Source: an uncultured Sulfitobacter sp.
Lineage (GTDB): Bacteria > Pseudomonadota > Alphaproteobacteria > Rhodobacterales > Rhodobacteraceae
NCBI GenBank assembly: GCA_947492925.1
Contig: CANLOQ010000009.1
Location: forward strand, 29,672-93,671
Length of the DNA stretch: 64,000 nucleotides
Reading direction: 5' to 3'
The notes below the pieces were generated by a model that was given only the letters and a program-made list of their open reading frames with translations, was not told the DNA's origin and searched no databases. Shown piece by piece: positions 57,583 through 64,000 of the stretch. Numbering within the stretch: the first letter of the stretch is position 1; every line of letters begins with the position of its first letter. The position numbers and the translations under genes were made by a program.

Positions 57583-59534
57583 CCGGCAAGGTGCTGTGGA
57601 CGCCACCGCCCGAGCGGTATCAGGCGTCGACGATGACGGCGTTTGAACGGTTTGTGGCAGACCGGCGGGGGGAGACCTTTGCGGATTACAATGCCATGTG
57701 GCGGTGGTCGGTCGATGACCTTGAAGGGTTCTGGACCGCGATCTGGGATTTCTTTGAGGTTCGCGCGTCGGTGCGGCCCGAAACGCTGCTGGTCAAACGG
57801 CAGATGCCGGACATGGAATGGGGCACCGGTGGGCGGCTGAACTATGCGGAGAACATCCTCAAGCACGCCGGGGACAGGCCCGACGATATCGCGCTGATCG
57901 TGCGGTCGGAGACCTTTGGCCGGACGGAACTGACCTGGGCGGAGCTGCTGGGACAAGTGGCGAGCGTTGCGGCGCGGTTGCGCGGGATGGGCGTGGGCCA
58001 AGGCGACCGGGTTGTCGCGATCCTGCCCAACACCGAAACCGCGCTGATTGCCATGCTGGCGAGTGTCAGCATCGGTGCGGTCTGGTCGCTGTGCGCGCCG
58101 GATATGGGGCATGTGGCGATCCTTGACCGGTTCCGGCAAATCGAGCCGAAAGTCCTGATCGCGCAGGATGGCTATGTGCACGGCGGCAAGATGGTGGACC
58201 GGCGGGCCGTGCTGGCCGAGATTGCGGCGGGCCTGCCGACGGTGGTGCAATGCGTGACGCTGCCGGTGGTGGGGGACTTGCCCAAGGGGCATGTAGCGTG
58301 GGACGATCTGACGGGCGATGATGCGCCCTTCGCGCCGGTGCAGGTTCCGTTCGAACATCCCCTGTGGATCGTCTATTCGTCGGGCACCACGGGCAACCCC
58401 AAGCCGATTGTGCACGGGCACGGCGGGATCATTCTGGAGGCAGCCAAGCAATCGCTGCACCACGATCTGACAGCGCGGGACAGGTTTTGCTGGCTAACCT
58501 CGTCGGGCTGGATCATGTGGAACGCGCAGTGGATGGCGCTGGGGCAGGGGGCCTGCGTTGCGATATTCGACGGGGCGCCGAACCATCCTGACATGGATGT
58601 GCTGTGGCGTTTCGTGGCGGATGAGAAGCTGACCTATTTCGGTGCGGGGGCGGCGTTTTTCAGCGGCTGCATGAAGGCGGGCATCGTGCCGCGCGAGGAC
58701 GTTGATTTGAGCCTGTTACGCTCTTTAGGCTCTACTGGATCGCCGTTGTCGGGCGATACCTATGACTGGATTTACCACGATGTGAAGGCGGATCAGTGGC
58801 TTGCCCCGATCTCGGGCGGGACCGATCTGGCCGGGGCTTTTGTACTGGGCCATCCCGGCATGGAGGTACGGGCGGGCGAGATGCAGTGCCGTGCGTTGGG
58901 CAATGCGGTGCGGGCGTTTGATGCGCAGGGGGCGGAGTTGATTGGCGAGGTGGGCGAGCTGGTTTGTACTGAACCATTGCCGTCGATGCCGTTGTTCTTC
59001 TGGGGGGACGACGACGGCAGCCGCCTGCGCGAGAGTTATTTCGAGGATTATCCCGGCGTCTGGCGGCACGGGGATTGGATTTCCATTGCCGAGGATGGAT
59101 CGAGCGTCATCTACGGACGCTCCGACGCCACGATCAACCGCAAGGGGCTGCGGCTGGGTTCGGCCGAGATTTATCAGGCGGTTGAAGGGCTGGATCAGGT
59201 GCTGGATTCACTGGTTGTGGACCTTGAGTTTCTGGGGCGCGAGAGTTTTATGCCGCTGTTTGTCGTGCCTGCCCAAGGAGCCATGTTGGATGATGCGTTG
59301 AAGGACCGGATCAACGCCGCCATCCGGTCGCAGGTGTCGGCGCGGTTTATCCCGAACGAGATCCTCGAGATCGCGGAGGTGCCGCGCACGCTGTCGGGCA
59401 AGAAGCTTGAAGTTCCGGTGAAAAAGCTGCTGCTTGGCGGTGATCCTGAACGGGTTGTGAACCGTGATAGCATGGCGAACCCGGGGAGTTTCGACTGGTT
59501 TGTGGGGTACGCCAAGACGCGCCGGGAGCGGTGA
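57579..59534 (+). CDS. Acetoacetyl-CoA synthetase
   Basis: This 651-residue ANL-superfamily ligase matches acetoacetate-CoA ligase in length and N-terminus (MTGKVLWTPPPERYQASTMT). The ATP-binding P-loop is YSSGTTGNPKPIVHGHGG at about residues 265-282. The GGTDLAGAFVLGHPGMEVRA segment, near residue 410, is diagnostic for this family, and the A10 catalytic Lys is in RTLSGKKLEVPVKKLLLGG near residue 608. It converts acetoacetate, ATP and CoA to acetoacetyl-CoA, rescuing a product of thiolytic or retro-aldol cleavage into central metabolism. The start is GTG 57579, overlapping the previous stop by 4 bp (GTGA). It is the last gene of the transporter transcript. Confidence 0.93.
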   Translation: MTGKVLWTPPPERYQASTMTAFERFVADRRGETFADYNAMWRWSVDDLEGFWTAIWDFFEVRASVRPETLLVKRQMPDMEWGTGGRLNYAENILKHAGDRPDDIALIVRSETFGRTELTWAELLGQVASVAARLRGMGVGQGDRVVAILPNTETALIAMLASVSIGAVWSLCAPDMGHVAILDRFRQIEPKVLIAQDGYVHGGKMVDRRAVLAEIAAGLPTVVQCVTLPVVGDLPKGHVAWDDLTGDDAPFAPVQVPFEHPLWIVYSSGTTGNPKPIVHGHGGIILEAAKQSLHHDLTARDRFCWLTSSGWIMWNAQWMALGQGACVAIFDGAPNHPDMDVLWRFVADEKLTYFGAGAAFFSGCMKAGIVPREDVDLSLLRSLGSTGSPLSGDTYDWIYHDVKADQWLAPISGGTDLAGAFVLGHPGMEVRAGEMQCRALGNAVRAFDAQGAELIGEVGELVCTEPLPSMPLFFWGDDDGSRLRESYFEDYPGVWRHGDWISIAEDGSSVIYGRSDATINRKGLRLGSAEIYQAVEGLDQVLDSLVVDLEFLGRESFMPLFVVPAQGAMLDDALKDRINAAIRSQVSARFIPNEILEIAEVPRTLSGKKLEVPVKKLLLGGDPERVVNRDSMANPGSFDWFVGYAKTRRER

Positions 59535-59730
59535 TTTAGGTGGGCCGGTAGGCAGTTAAATCGGGATTTTTCAGCAACGCGGCGAATGGCGGCTTGGAGC
59601 CCAGATTGACCGATGCTGCGACTTGTACGAATGGCGGCTTCGAAAACCTTTTTGCGCGACTGCTCACCGCAATTCCGGTCAAGAATTCCCTTTTCGTCTC
59701 CTGCAAGATACCTGAGGCTTGTGAGAGAGA

Positions 59731-60576
59731 ATGATGAACCCGATAGGTAGAGCAGTCTGGTATATTGAGATGCACTTTGGCAGCGAGATATCGCTTGTCG
59801 ATGTGGCTCAGGCTTCCGAACTGTCAAAATTCCATCTCGTGCGTGCGTTCGGCACCTATGCGGGACGCTCGGTCATGCGGTATGTCCGGGCCAGACGTCT
59901 CAGCGAGGCTGCAAAACGGCTCGCTATCGAGGGGGGCGGCATTCTCGATGTAGCTCTTGAAGCTGGTTACAACTCTCACGAAGCATTCACGCGGGCTTTC
60001 AAAGAACAGTTCGGCATCACGCCTGATCAGTTCCGAAGAAACCCCGATCTCAAAAACATCCGAATTGTGGAGCCTATTAAAATGGACGACAGCAAGAAAG
60101 ACACTTCACCCATTCTATCTGAACCCCGCATTGTCGATGGTGACGCGATGGTCATCGTAGGATTGAAAAAGCGTTACGACGATGAAACCAGCACACAGAT
60201 GCCGTCCCAGTGGCAAGCGTTTCAAGCGCATATCGGCAATATCGATAACCAAAAGGGAAATGTGGCCTTCGGCGTGCTGTGCAACAGCGACGACGATGGA
60301 AACATCGACTACATCACCGGGATCGAAGTCAGCGAATATCCAGAAGCCACCAAAGAACTGGATGGCCTTCGTATCCCCGCGCAAACCTATGCCGTTTTTA
60401 CACATGAAGGTCACGTGGCTGAGATTGGTTGGACGTGGAAAGCCATCTTCGCCGACTGGCTTCCCCAGGCCGACTACAAGCCAGTCGATGCACCGCAGGT
60501 GGAACGCTATGGTGAAGGCTTTGATACAGAAACTGGGATCGGCGATATCGAGATTTGGATTCCTGTGGCAAAGTGA
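59731..60576 (+). CDS. AraC-family regulator with GyrI-like effector domain
   Basis: This 281-residue protein has an AraC DNA-binding domain at its N-terminus. The first helix-turn-helix is SLVDVAQASELSKFHLVRAF near residue 20, and the second is GGILDVALEAGYNSHEAFTR near residue 72, ending in GITPDQFRRNP. A GyrI/Rob-like small-molecule-binding domain follows from about residue 125 (IVGLKKRYDDETSTQMPSQW, the C-terminal DIEIWIPVAK). Such proteins (Rob/MarA-SoxS relatives) sense hydrophobic compounds and control efflux or stress genes. It is isolated, with about 200 bp of non-coding sequence before and 550 bp after. Base composition is visibly more AT-rich than the catabolic island, which hints at separate acquisition. 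Confidence 0.93.
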   Translation: MMNPIGRAVWYIEMHFGSEISLVDVAQASELSKFHLVRAFGTYAGRSVMRYVRARRLSEAAKRLAIEGGGILDVALEAGYNSHEAFTRAFKEQFGITPDQFRRNPDLKNIRIVEPIKMDDSKKDTSPILSEPRIVDGDAMVIVGLKKRYDDETSTQMPSQWQAFQAHIGNIDNQKGNVAFGVLCNSDDDGNIDYITGIEVSEYPEATKELDGLRIPAQTYAVFTHEGHVAEIGWTWKAIFADWLPQADYKPVDAPQVERYGEGFDTETGIGDIEIWIPVAK

Positions 60577-61123
60577 GCGGGTCGCGGCCCGGCAGATAAG
60601 ATCGGGTCGCGTTAACATCCAGTAGGCGAGGCAAAACAAGCTCGCCAGCCAGCCGACTATACTGCCGCAGGAGACATGAATGCTGAATTGTTTACTGTCA
60701 AAGGCTGATGCCTACCTTTGGTGAAAGCCGCCATTCAACGCTCTATTGCGTAGGTCGGCTTTGTCCGCAGACTGTCAGTTCACCTACGCTGCGATTTTGC
60801 AATCGCATCGAATGGCTGGTTCGACGGGCTGCACTGCAGCATCCAGATCGGAAGGTGAACGGCAGGAATGGGCCGTTCAAATCCGAAGCGAAAGACGAGA
60901 TCGAGAGATTTCTGCACTTCATCTGATTGCCGCTAAAAGCCCTCTGTGACCAATGCTGCTTGGTGCACCAACGTCCGCTCTCAGAAGAGAGCCAAAGACC
61001 CTTCAACAACCACTAAGGTTTGAGCGAAGTTCTTGCTGACGTTGTAAAGCACTGTTTTTCAGCTGACCATCACGGGCGCTGCAGCAAATTCACCGATTTA
61101 CCAATGGTTTTGATTGTGGCCGT
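60577..61123. other. Gene-poor stretch between the AraC gene and the C39 cluster
   Basis: About 550 bp lie between convergent genes. A 72-codon frame at 60708-60926 and a few others lack ribosome sites and recognisable motifs, and I do not call them. There are short imperfect inverted motifs such as AACGGC..GGGCCGTT near 60859-60878. Nothing identifiable is present; it may be a decayed junction between two acquired segments. Confidence 0.5.
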
Positions 61124-61768
61124 TTATCCAGAGGCACCTAAACGAACTGTGGAAAGAGCAGCGCTCCAGCCACCCGGTGTGGTGAAAAATGTATGGTCAA
61201 TGTCATCAGTGGCTGTCCGTCCGCGCGGCACGATCAACAACAGTCGTCCTTCTGCACCTACCTGATCGCGCACTTCCCACATGGCGCGGAACTGGTGCGG
61301 CCGGAAGGTACGGTTGCCCCAAGAAGGATCTGCAACCTGGACCAAACCTGTTTCAGGATTAACCCCGCGCAGCACGGTAAAGTGGTCTCGCCCACGATAT
61401 TTCAAATAGGCGACGACAGGAATTTTGATTTCGCGCAGTTTGTCGAACCCAAGCGCGATACCACCTCCCGCAAGGCCCCAATGTTCAACGACAGCCGCCA
61501 GATCTGTAAAAGAATAGCGACCGTCGCGGGCCAATCTGGCCAAAATATCGGCTTCTGACACATCAAGGCTGTAGAATTCGCGCAGGATTGTGGCCACCGA
61601 TGCGGCACCACAGGAATAATCCAGTTGCTGCTTCACAACCCGTGCATCGCGTCTTGCCTTCCATGACATCGCCGCATCAGCCAAAGCCAGGTTAGGCAGA
61701 CAGGCAGCCCCTATCCCCAACAAGGCGGTGCGGCGGGTCATGCCGAAAGCTGCGCTAGCGTTACGCAT
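61124..61768 (-). CDS. Exported C39-family cysteine peptidase (FapD-like)
   Basis: This 214-residue protein has an N-terminal export signal (TRRTALLGIGAACLPNLALA, residues 11-30, with a twin Arg) followed by a peptidase C39 domain. The catalytic Cys is C53 in QLDYSCGAASVATILREFY, the His is H129 in GRDHFTVLRGV, and the Asp is D147 in VADPSWGN. C39 domains usually cleave double-glycine leaders inside ABC exporters. A stand-alone exported C39 protein is instead typical of the Fap (FapD) and Fil amyloid or pilus-like systems. I chose ATG 61768, which overlaps the stop of the preceding small gene (ATGCGTAA), so translation is coupled. The family is confident; the system assignment is inference from the neighbours. 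Confidence 0.88.
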   Translation of the reverse strand: MRNASAAFGMTRRTALLGIGAACLPNLALADAAMSWKARRDARVVKQQLDYSCGAASVATILREFYSLDVSEADILARLARDGRYSFTDLAAVVEHWGLAGGGIALGFDKLREIKIPVVAYLKYRGRDHFTVLRGVNPETGLVQVADPSWGNRTFRPHQFRAMWEVRDQVGAEGRLLLIVPRGRTATDDIDHTFFTTPGGWSAALSTVRLGASG

Positions 61769-62009
61769 GAGAGGGCGCATCGTAATAGATTTTACCCATT
61801 GTCTCGATAATTTTTTCGGGGCCGTTCGGGTTATCATCACCGTCCAGTTCAACCGCTTGGTCGAACTCGATAAATTCATCGTCGCTGGTGGCATAATAGC
61901 GGGCGACCATTCGGTCAGCATGCGTCAGCGTCATCGCACGCACGGTATGGTTGATATAGTGAGGTCCAGTTGCATCTTGCGCAACAACGGTGAGACCAAA
62001 CAGAGGCAT
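61761..62009 (-). CDS. Small protein of the C39 cluster, unknown function
   Basis: I do not recognise this 82-residue protein. It starts MPLFGLTVVAQDATGPHYIN and continues with an acidic middle (SDDEFIEFDQAVELDGDDNP). It has no signal peptide, membrane segment or cysteines. AAGGA lies 8 nt before the ATG, which supports it as a real gene. The last codons overlap the C39 peptidase start, and it lies 36 bp after the 137-residue gene. The conserved spacing suggests a dedicated accessory or regulator of the export cluster. No function is claimed. Confidence 0.7.
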   Translation of the reverse strand: MPLFGLTVVAQDATGPHYINHTVRAMTLTHADRMVARYYATSDDEFIEFDQAVELDGDDNPNGPEKIIETMGKIYYDAPSHA

Positions 62010-62045
62010 GTCATATTTCCTTGAAAAACGCGGACAATGCGTGGG

Positions 62046-62459
62046 TTACAGTGTGAGTGGTGAGACAGAGACACGACGACCGATGGGCACGGCATATCCC
62101 TGTGTGAGGCTGGTGGGTTTTTCGGAAAGGGCAGGCTTTTTGAACGGGTCCTGATCGTCTTCGTAAAACGTGAATTCAAGCGCCCCAAGGGTGTCCAGCG
62201 CACCGGTCAGGAACGAAGCGCCTGCGTGCGACAGCTTGTACTCAACGGCGTATTTTTTATTAACCACATCGCGTTCATCGCGGTTGGTTAATAACGGATG
62301 CGTCCCGTCGGGGGCGATATAATATGGGTCAAGCAGGCCGTCACGTTTGCTGACGGATGCCGTTAGTGTGCCCGGGTCACGGTTTACACCCATACGCGCG
62401 CCATTCAGCGTCAGCATACGTCCATCAAGCGGCGTGGCAGGTTTGATTTCGAGATACAT
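62046..62459 (-). CDS. Unknown protein of the C39 cluster
   Basis: This 137-residue protein starts MYLEIKPATPLDGRMLTLNG. It contains GTLTASVSKRDGLLDPYYIA, an internal basic and acidic stretch (NRDERDVVNKKYAVEYKLSH) and the small-residue segment AGASFLTGALDTLGALEFTF. No signal peptide, transmembrane helix or known motif is visible. The start is uncertain; the alternative ATG at 62492 adds 11 residues, and neither has a good ribosome site. It lies between the Sec-exported small protein and the 82-residue protein, all on the minus strand. Its order could correspond to an accessory chaperone-type gene, but I cannot support a function. Confidence 0.6.
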   Translation of the reverse strand: MYLEIKPATPLDGRMLTLNGARMGVNRDPGTLTASVSKRDGLLDPYYIAPDGTHPLLTNRDERDVVNKKYAVEYKLSHAGASFLTGALDTLGALEFTFYEDDQDPFKKPALSEKPTSLTQGYAVPIGRRVSVSPLTL

Positions 62460-62533
62460 CGGGAACCCAGTTCTATGAAGGTGCCAGCGCATGTGCAGGA
62501 CAGAGGCGCTGGCGGATTTAATGCAGGGGCGGA

Positions 62534-63007
62534 TTAACGCAGGCGTGGCCCGTAGAACACGTGGCTGCGTGTCGAACCGTTGGCCGCCTGATAGTGCGAG
62601 TAGTTTACAGGGCTGCGGGCATGGCCGCTGGGACCGTGGCGCAGCACGTTGCCGCGACCGTAGGCCTGGGTTGCCAGACTTCGTGCCTGCGCAGAAGTGC
62701 CGGAACACATAACACTACAGCCACTGCGCAATGCGCTGGCAGCAACGTTACGGCTGACGTAACGGGTCGCGATAAAGCGGCCAGCATGCAACGCTCCAAT
62801 GGCGAACAACGGAAGGGCTTCGCCTTCGGTTGTGTCCATCTCAACGCGGTTGAGGGCGACAGGCCCGATGGCTTGCTGCTTTTGGGCAGTCGCGTCTTGT
62901 TTGCCAAAAGCAAAGGACATGTCATTGTTGGACAAGCCTTCGGCAAGAGTCATTTGTGCAGTTAGAAGAACAGCCAGGGCACTGGCGGCAAAGCTCTTCA
63001 GTTTCAT
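62534..63007 (-). CDS. Sec-exported small protein with double-glycine-like leader motif, candidate C39 substrate
   Basis: This 157-residue protein has a clear Sec signal peptide (MKLKSFAASALAVLLTAQMT, cleavage after LA at residue 22). Residues 51-63 (ALNRVEMDTTEGE) follow the L..xE[LM]xxTxG[GAE] pattern of double-glycine leaders. A hydrophobic stretch follows directly (ALPLFAIGALHAGRF). The C-terminal half is rich in Ser, Ala, Arg, His and Tyr, with two Cys (SGCSVMCSG) that could form a disulfide. A periplasmic C39 peptidase encoded in the same cluster could cleave after the G at residue 62. I do not recognise the protein family. The ribosome site is weak. The substrate role is inference from motif plus neighbour. 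Confidence 0.75.
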   Translation of the reverse strand: MKLKSFAASALAVLLTAQMTLAEGLSNNDMSFAFGKQDATAQKQQAIGPVALNRVEMDTTEGEALPLFAIGALHAGRFIATRYVSRNVAASALRSGCSVMCSGTSAQARSLATQAYGRGNVLRHGPSGHARSPVNYSHYQAANGSTRSHVFYGPRLR

Positions 63008-63117
63008 CGTCGTTTACTTTCTTTGACAAGAGAAAGGGGTTTCCCCCGGTTGCAACGCAGCACTGTCATGACCATTGACCAGTGGTGCGTATTTCGATGC
63101 AGCGCACAGCACTGCAG

Positions 63118-64000
63118 TTATTTTTTGCCGAATTTGTAGGACATTGCCAAAATTCCGGTAAAGCCATCTTCGCCCACAGCGTCCGTACGGGCGGCTGCGC
63201 GAAGGGTGACGGCCGGGCTAAAGCTATAGCCAAGCCCCAGCTCTATCTCGGCACGCGTCCTGTCGGCACCCGTTTTGACATCGTCAAAACGGTCCGCAAG
63301 AATACGGCTGATTGTTGTGCCGGCTGTCAGCGTTATCGCATCGTTAGCGACAAACGCTACGCCAGGGCTCACGTAAATTACCTCACCCGGATCAACCTGT
63401 TGGCCTGCCACATTCCGTTCCCCAGCAAATCGGTAGCCTCCAGTGAATGTCAGCACCACAGGGTCAATCACCCGGTAGCTGCGCAGGCCGGCGTTGAACG
63501 ATTTACCATATGCGAAATCATTGCCATCAGGATCCAGTGCTTCGGCCACTCCCCATTCCCCGAAACCAATCAAGGCTGGCGTCGCGTCATCAGCGCTAAA
63601 TTGATAAGACATGCCAAGGCCAACATCGTTGAGCGCGGAGGAGGTGTCTTTGTTCAACAAACGCCCCGCATCAACAACCCGCACATCGCTCGCCGCAAAA
63701 GAAAGACGGCCCGACACCTCCAACCGCTCGGTCAAGCCATAGCGCAGTGAGGTGCTTGCAATAAGACGATCCGTTTCAACTTCACGCGGTCCTGTAGCGA
63801 CGGGGACCGATACAAATTGGCCGTTACCCACAGAAATGGTCTCAAAGGCAGAAGAGACGCCGCGGCTGTACTGAGAGGAGAGCGCAACAGACGCATCGAG
63901 TTCGAAATTACCGCGCTTTGCAATCTGTTGCTCCAGACGCAATTGCGTCTTTTCACCATCGTTTTCGATAGCAATATTTGCGCTGTCTTGTGCACTTGAA
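63118..64000 (-). CDS. FapF-like outer-membrane beta-barrel transporter, partial
   Basis: The 5' end lies beyond the window; 293 residues are visible. The first 29 or so (for example NIAIENDGEKTQLRLEQQIA) are polar and helix-prone, then a barrel starts at RGNFELDASVALSSQYSRGV. Repeated strand pairs follow, such as LIASTSLRYGLTERLEVSGR, DVGLGMSYQFSADDATPALI and VVLTFTGGYRFAG, ending in LAMSYKFGKK. A helical or coiled-coil N-terminal part before a small barrel with an RYGLTERLEV-type strand resembles FapF, the secretion pore for functional amyloid in Pseudomonas, and the barrel of the Acinetobacter Fil system. It is not a porin by length. It is the first visible gene of the C39 cluster; the homology needs a search. 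Confidence 0.8.
   Translation of the reverse strand, partial: SSAQDSANIAIENDGEKTQLRLEQQIAKRGNFELDASVALSSQYSRGVSSAFETISVGNGQFVSVPVATGPREVETDRLIASTSLRYGLTERLEVSGRLSFAASDVRVVDAGRLLNKDTSSALNDVGLGMSYQFSADDATPALIGFGEWGVAEALDPDGNDFAYGKSFNAGLRSYRVIDPVVLTFTGGYRFAGERNVAGQQVDPGEVIYVSPGVAFVANDAITLTAGTTISRILADRFDDVKTGADRTRAEIELGLGYSFSPAVTLRAAARTDAVGEDGFTGILAMSYKFGKK

Noticed and set aside
60708-60926. 72-codon frame in the gap after the AraC gene
   Set aside because: No ribosome site or family resemblance. The peptide is Arg- and Cys-scattered, as expected from non-coding DNA.
63036-63046. Short GGGG-TTT-CCCC hairpin between the FapF-like and the small exported protein genes
   Set aside because: A 4-bp stem is too weak to call a terminator, and the genes are more likely cotranscribed.
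1-64000. CRISPR arrays, tRNA or rRNA genes, insertion-sequence transposases
   Set aside because: I looked for regularly spaced direct repeats, tRNA-like T-loop sequences and transposase motifs and found none that I can support. The DUF11-like repeats are coding and diverged, not CRISPR.

Overview
The window looks like part of a large extrachromosomal replicon (megaplasmid or chromid) of a marine roseobacter-type alphaproteobacterium (Rhodobacterales). The main evidence is a complete repABC cassette at 27.5-30.9 kb, including a counter-transcribed RNA with its own promoter and terminator. High GC, Shine-Dalgarno-led and overlapping genes, and the gene families present agree with this. The assignment to Rhodobacterales is inferred from protein flavour, not from a search.

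Left part (0-4.8 kb): the 3' end of a branched-chain amino-acid type ABC ATPase gene, then an overlapping trio for hydantoinase/oxoprolinase A and B subunits and an HpcH/HpaI-type aldolase. From 27.0 down to 5.0 kb on the minus strand lies a two-gene unit: an 18.5-kb gene for a secreted protein of about 6,180 residues with some 45 DUF11-like repeats, followed 12 bp later by a 1,151-residue outer-membrane beta-barrel protein. The giant gene shows higher-order repeats: a block of nine repeats recurs in the same order further on, and a shorter, more diverged third copy follows. A stretch of two-repeat units lies between the first two blocks.

Middle (27-37 kb): replication and partition genes with candidate oriV, a DnaA box and a centromere-like palindrome. 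Next come a chemoreceptor with a CheR-tether C-terminus, a gamma-glutamyltransferase, a nitroreductase and a class I amidotransferase. A perfect 15-bp-arm hairpin lies between the last two, which are divergent.

37-59.5 kb is a coherent acyl-CoA catabolic island. It has two overlapping acyl-CoA dehydrogenases (probably one heteromeric enzyme), a MaoC hydratase, two short-chain dehydrogenases, a thiolase, two medium-chain reductases, a nitronate monooxygenase-like flavoprotein, a phosphotransferase, an IclR regulator, a complete Liv-type transporter, a serine hydrolase and acetoacetyl-CoA synthetase. Two near-identical 15-bp palindromes, one in front of the dehydrogenase operon and one between iclR and the transporter, suggest that the IclR protein controls the whole island. 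Its substrate is unknown.

Right end (59.5-64 kb): an AraC/GyrI-like regulator, a gene-poor stretch, and a minus-strand cluster that runs out of the window. The cluster encodes a FapF-like outer-membrane barrel (partial), a Sec-exported small protein with a double-glycine-like leader motif, two small unknown proteins and an exported C39 cysteine peptidase. By composition it resembles the Pseudomonas Fap functional-amyloid or Acinetobacter Fil export systems. I consider it the best candidate for an undescribed system here, together with the giant repeat protein and its barrel partner.
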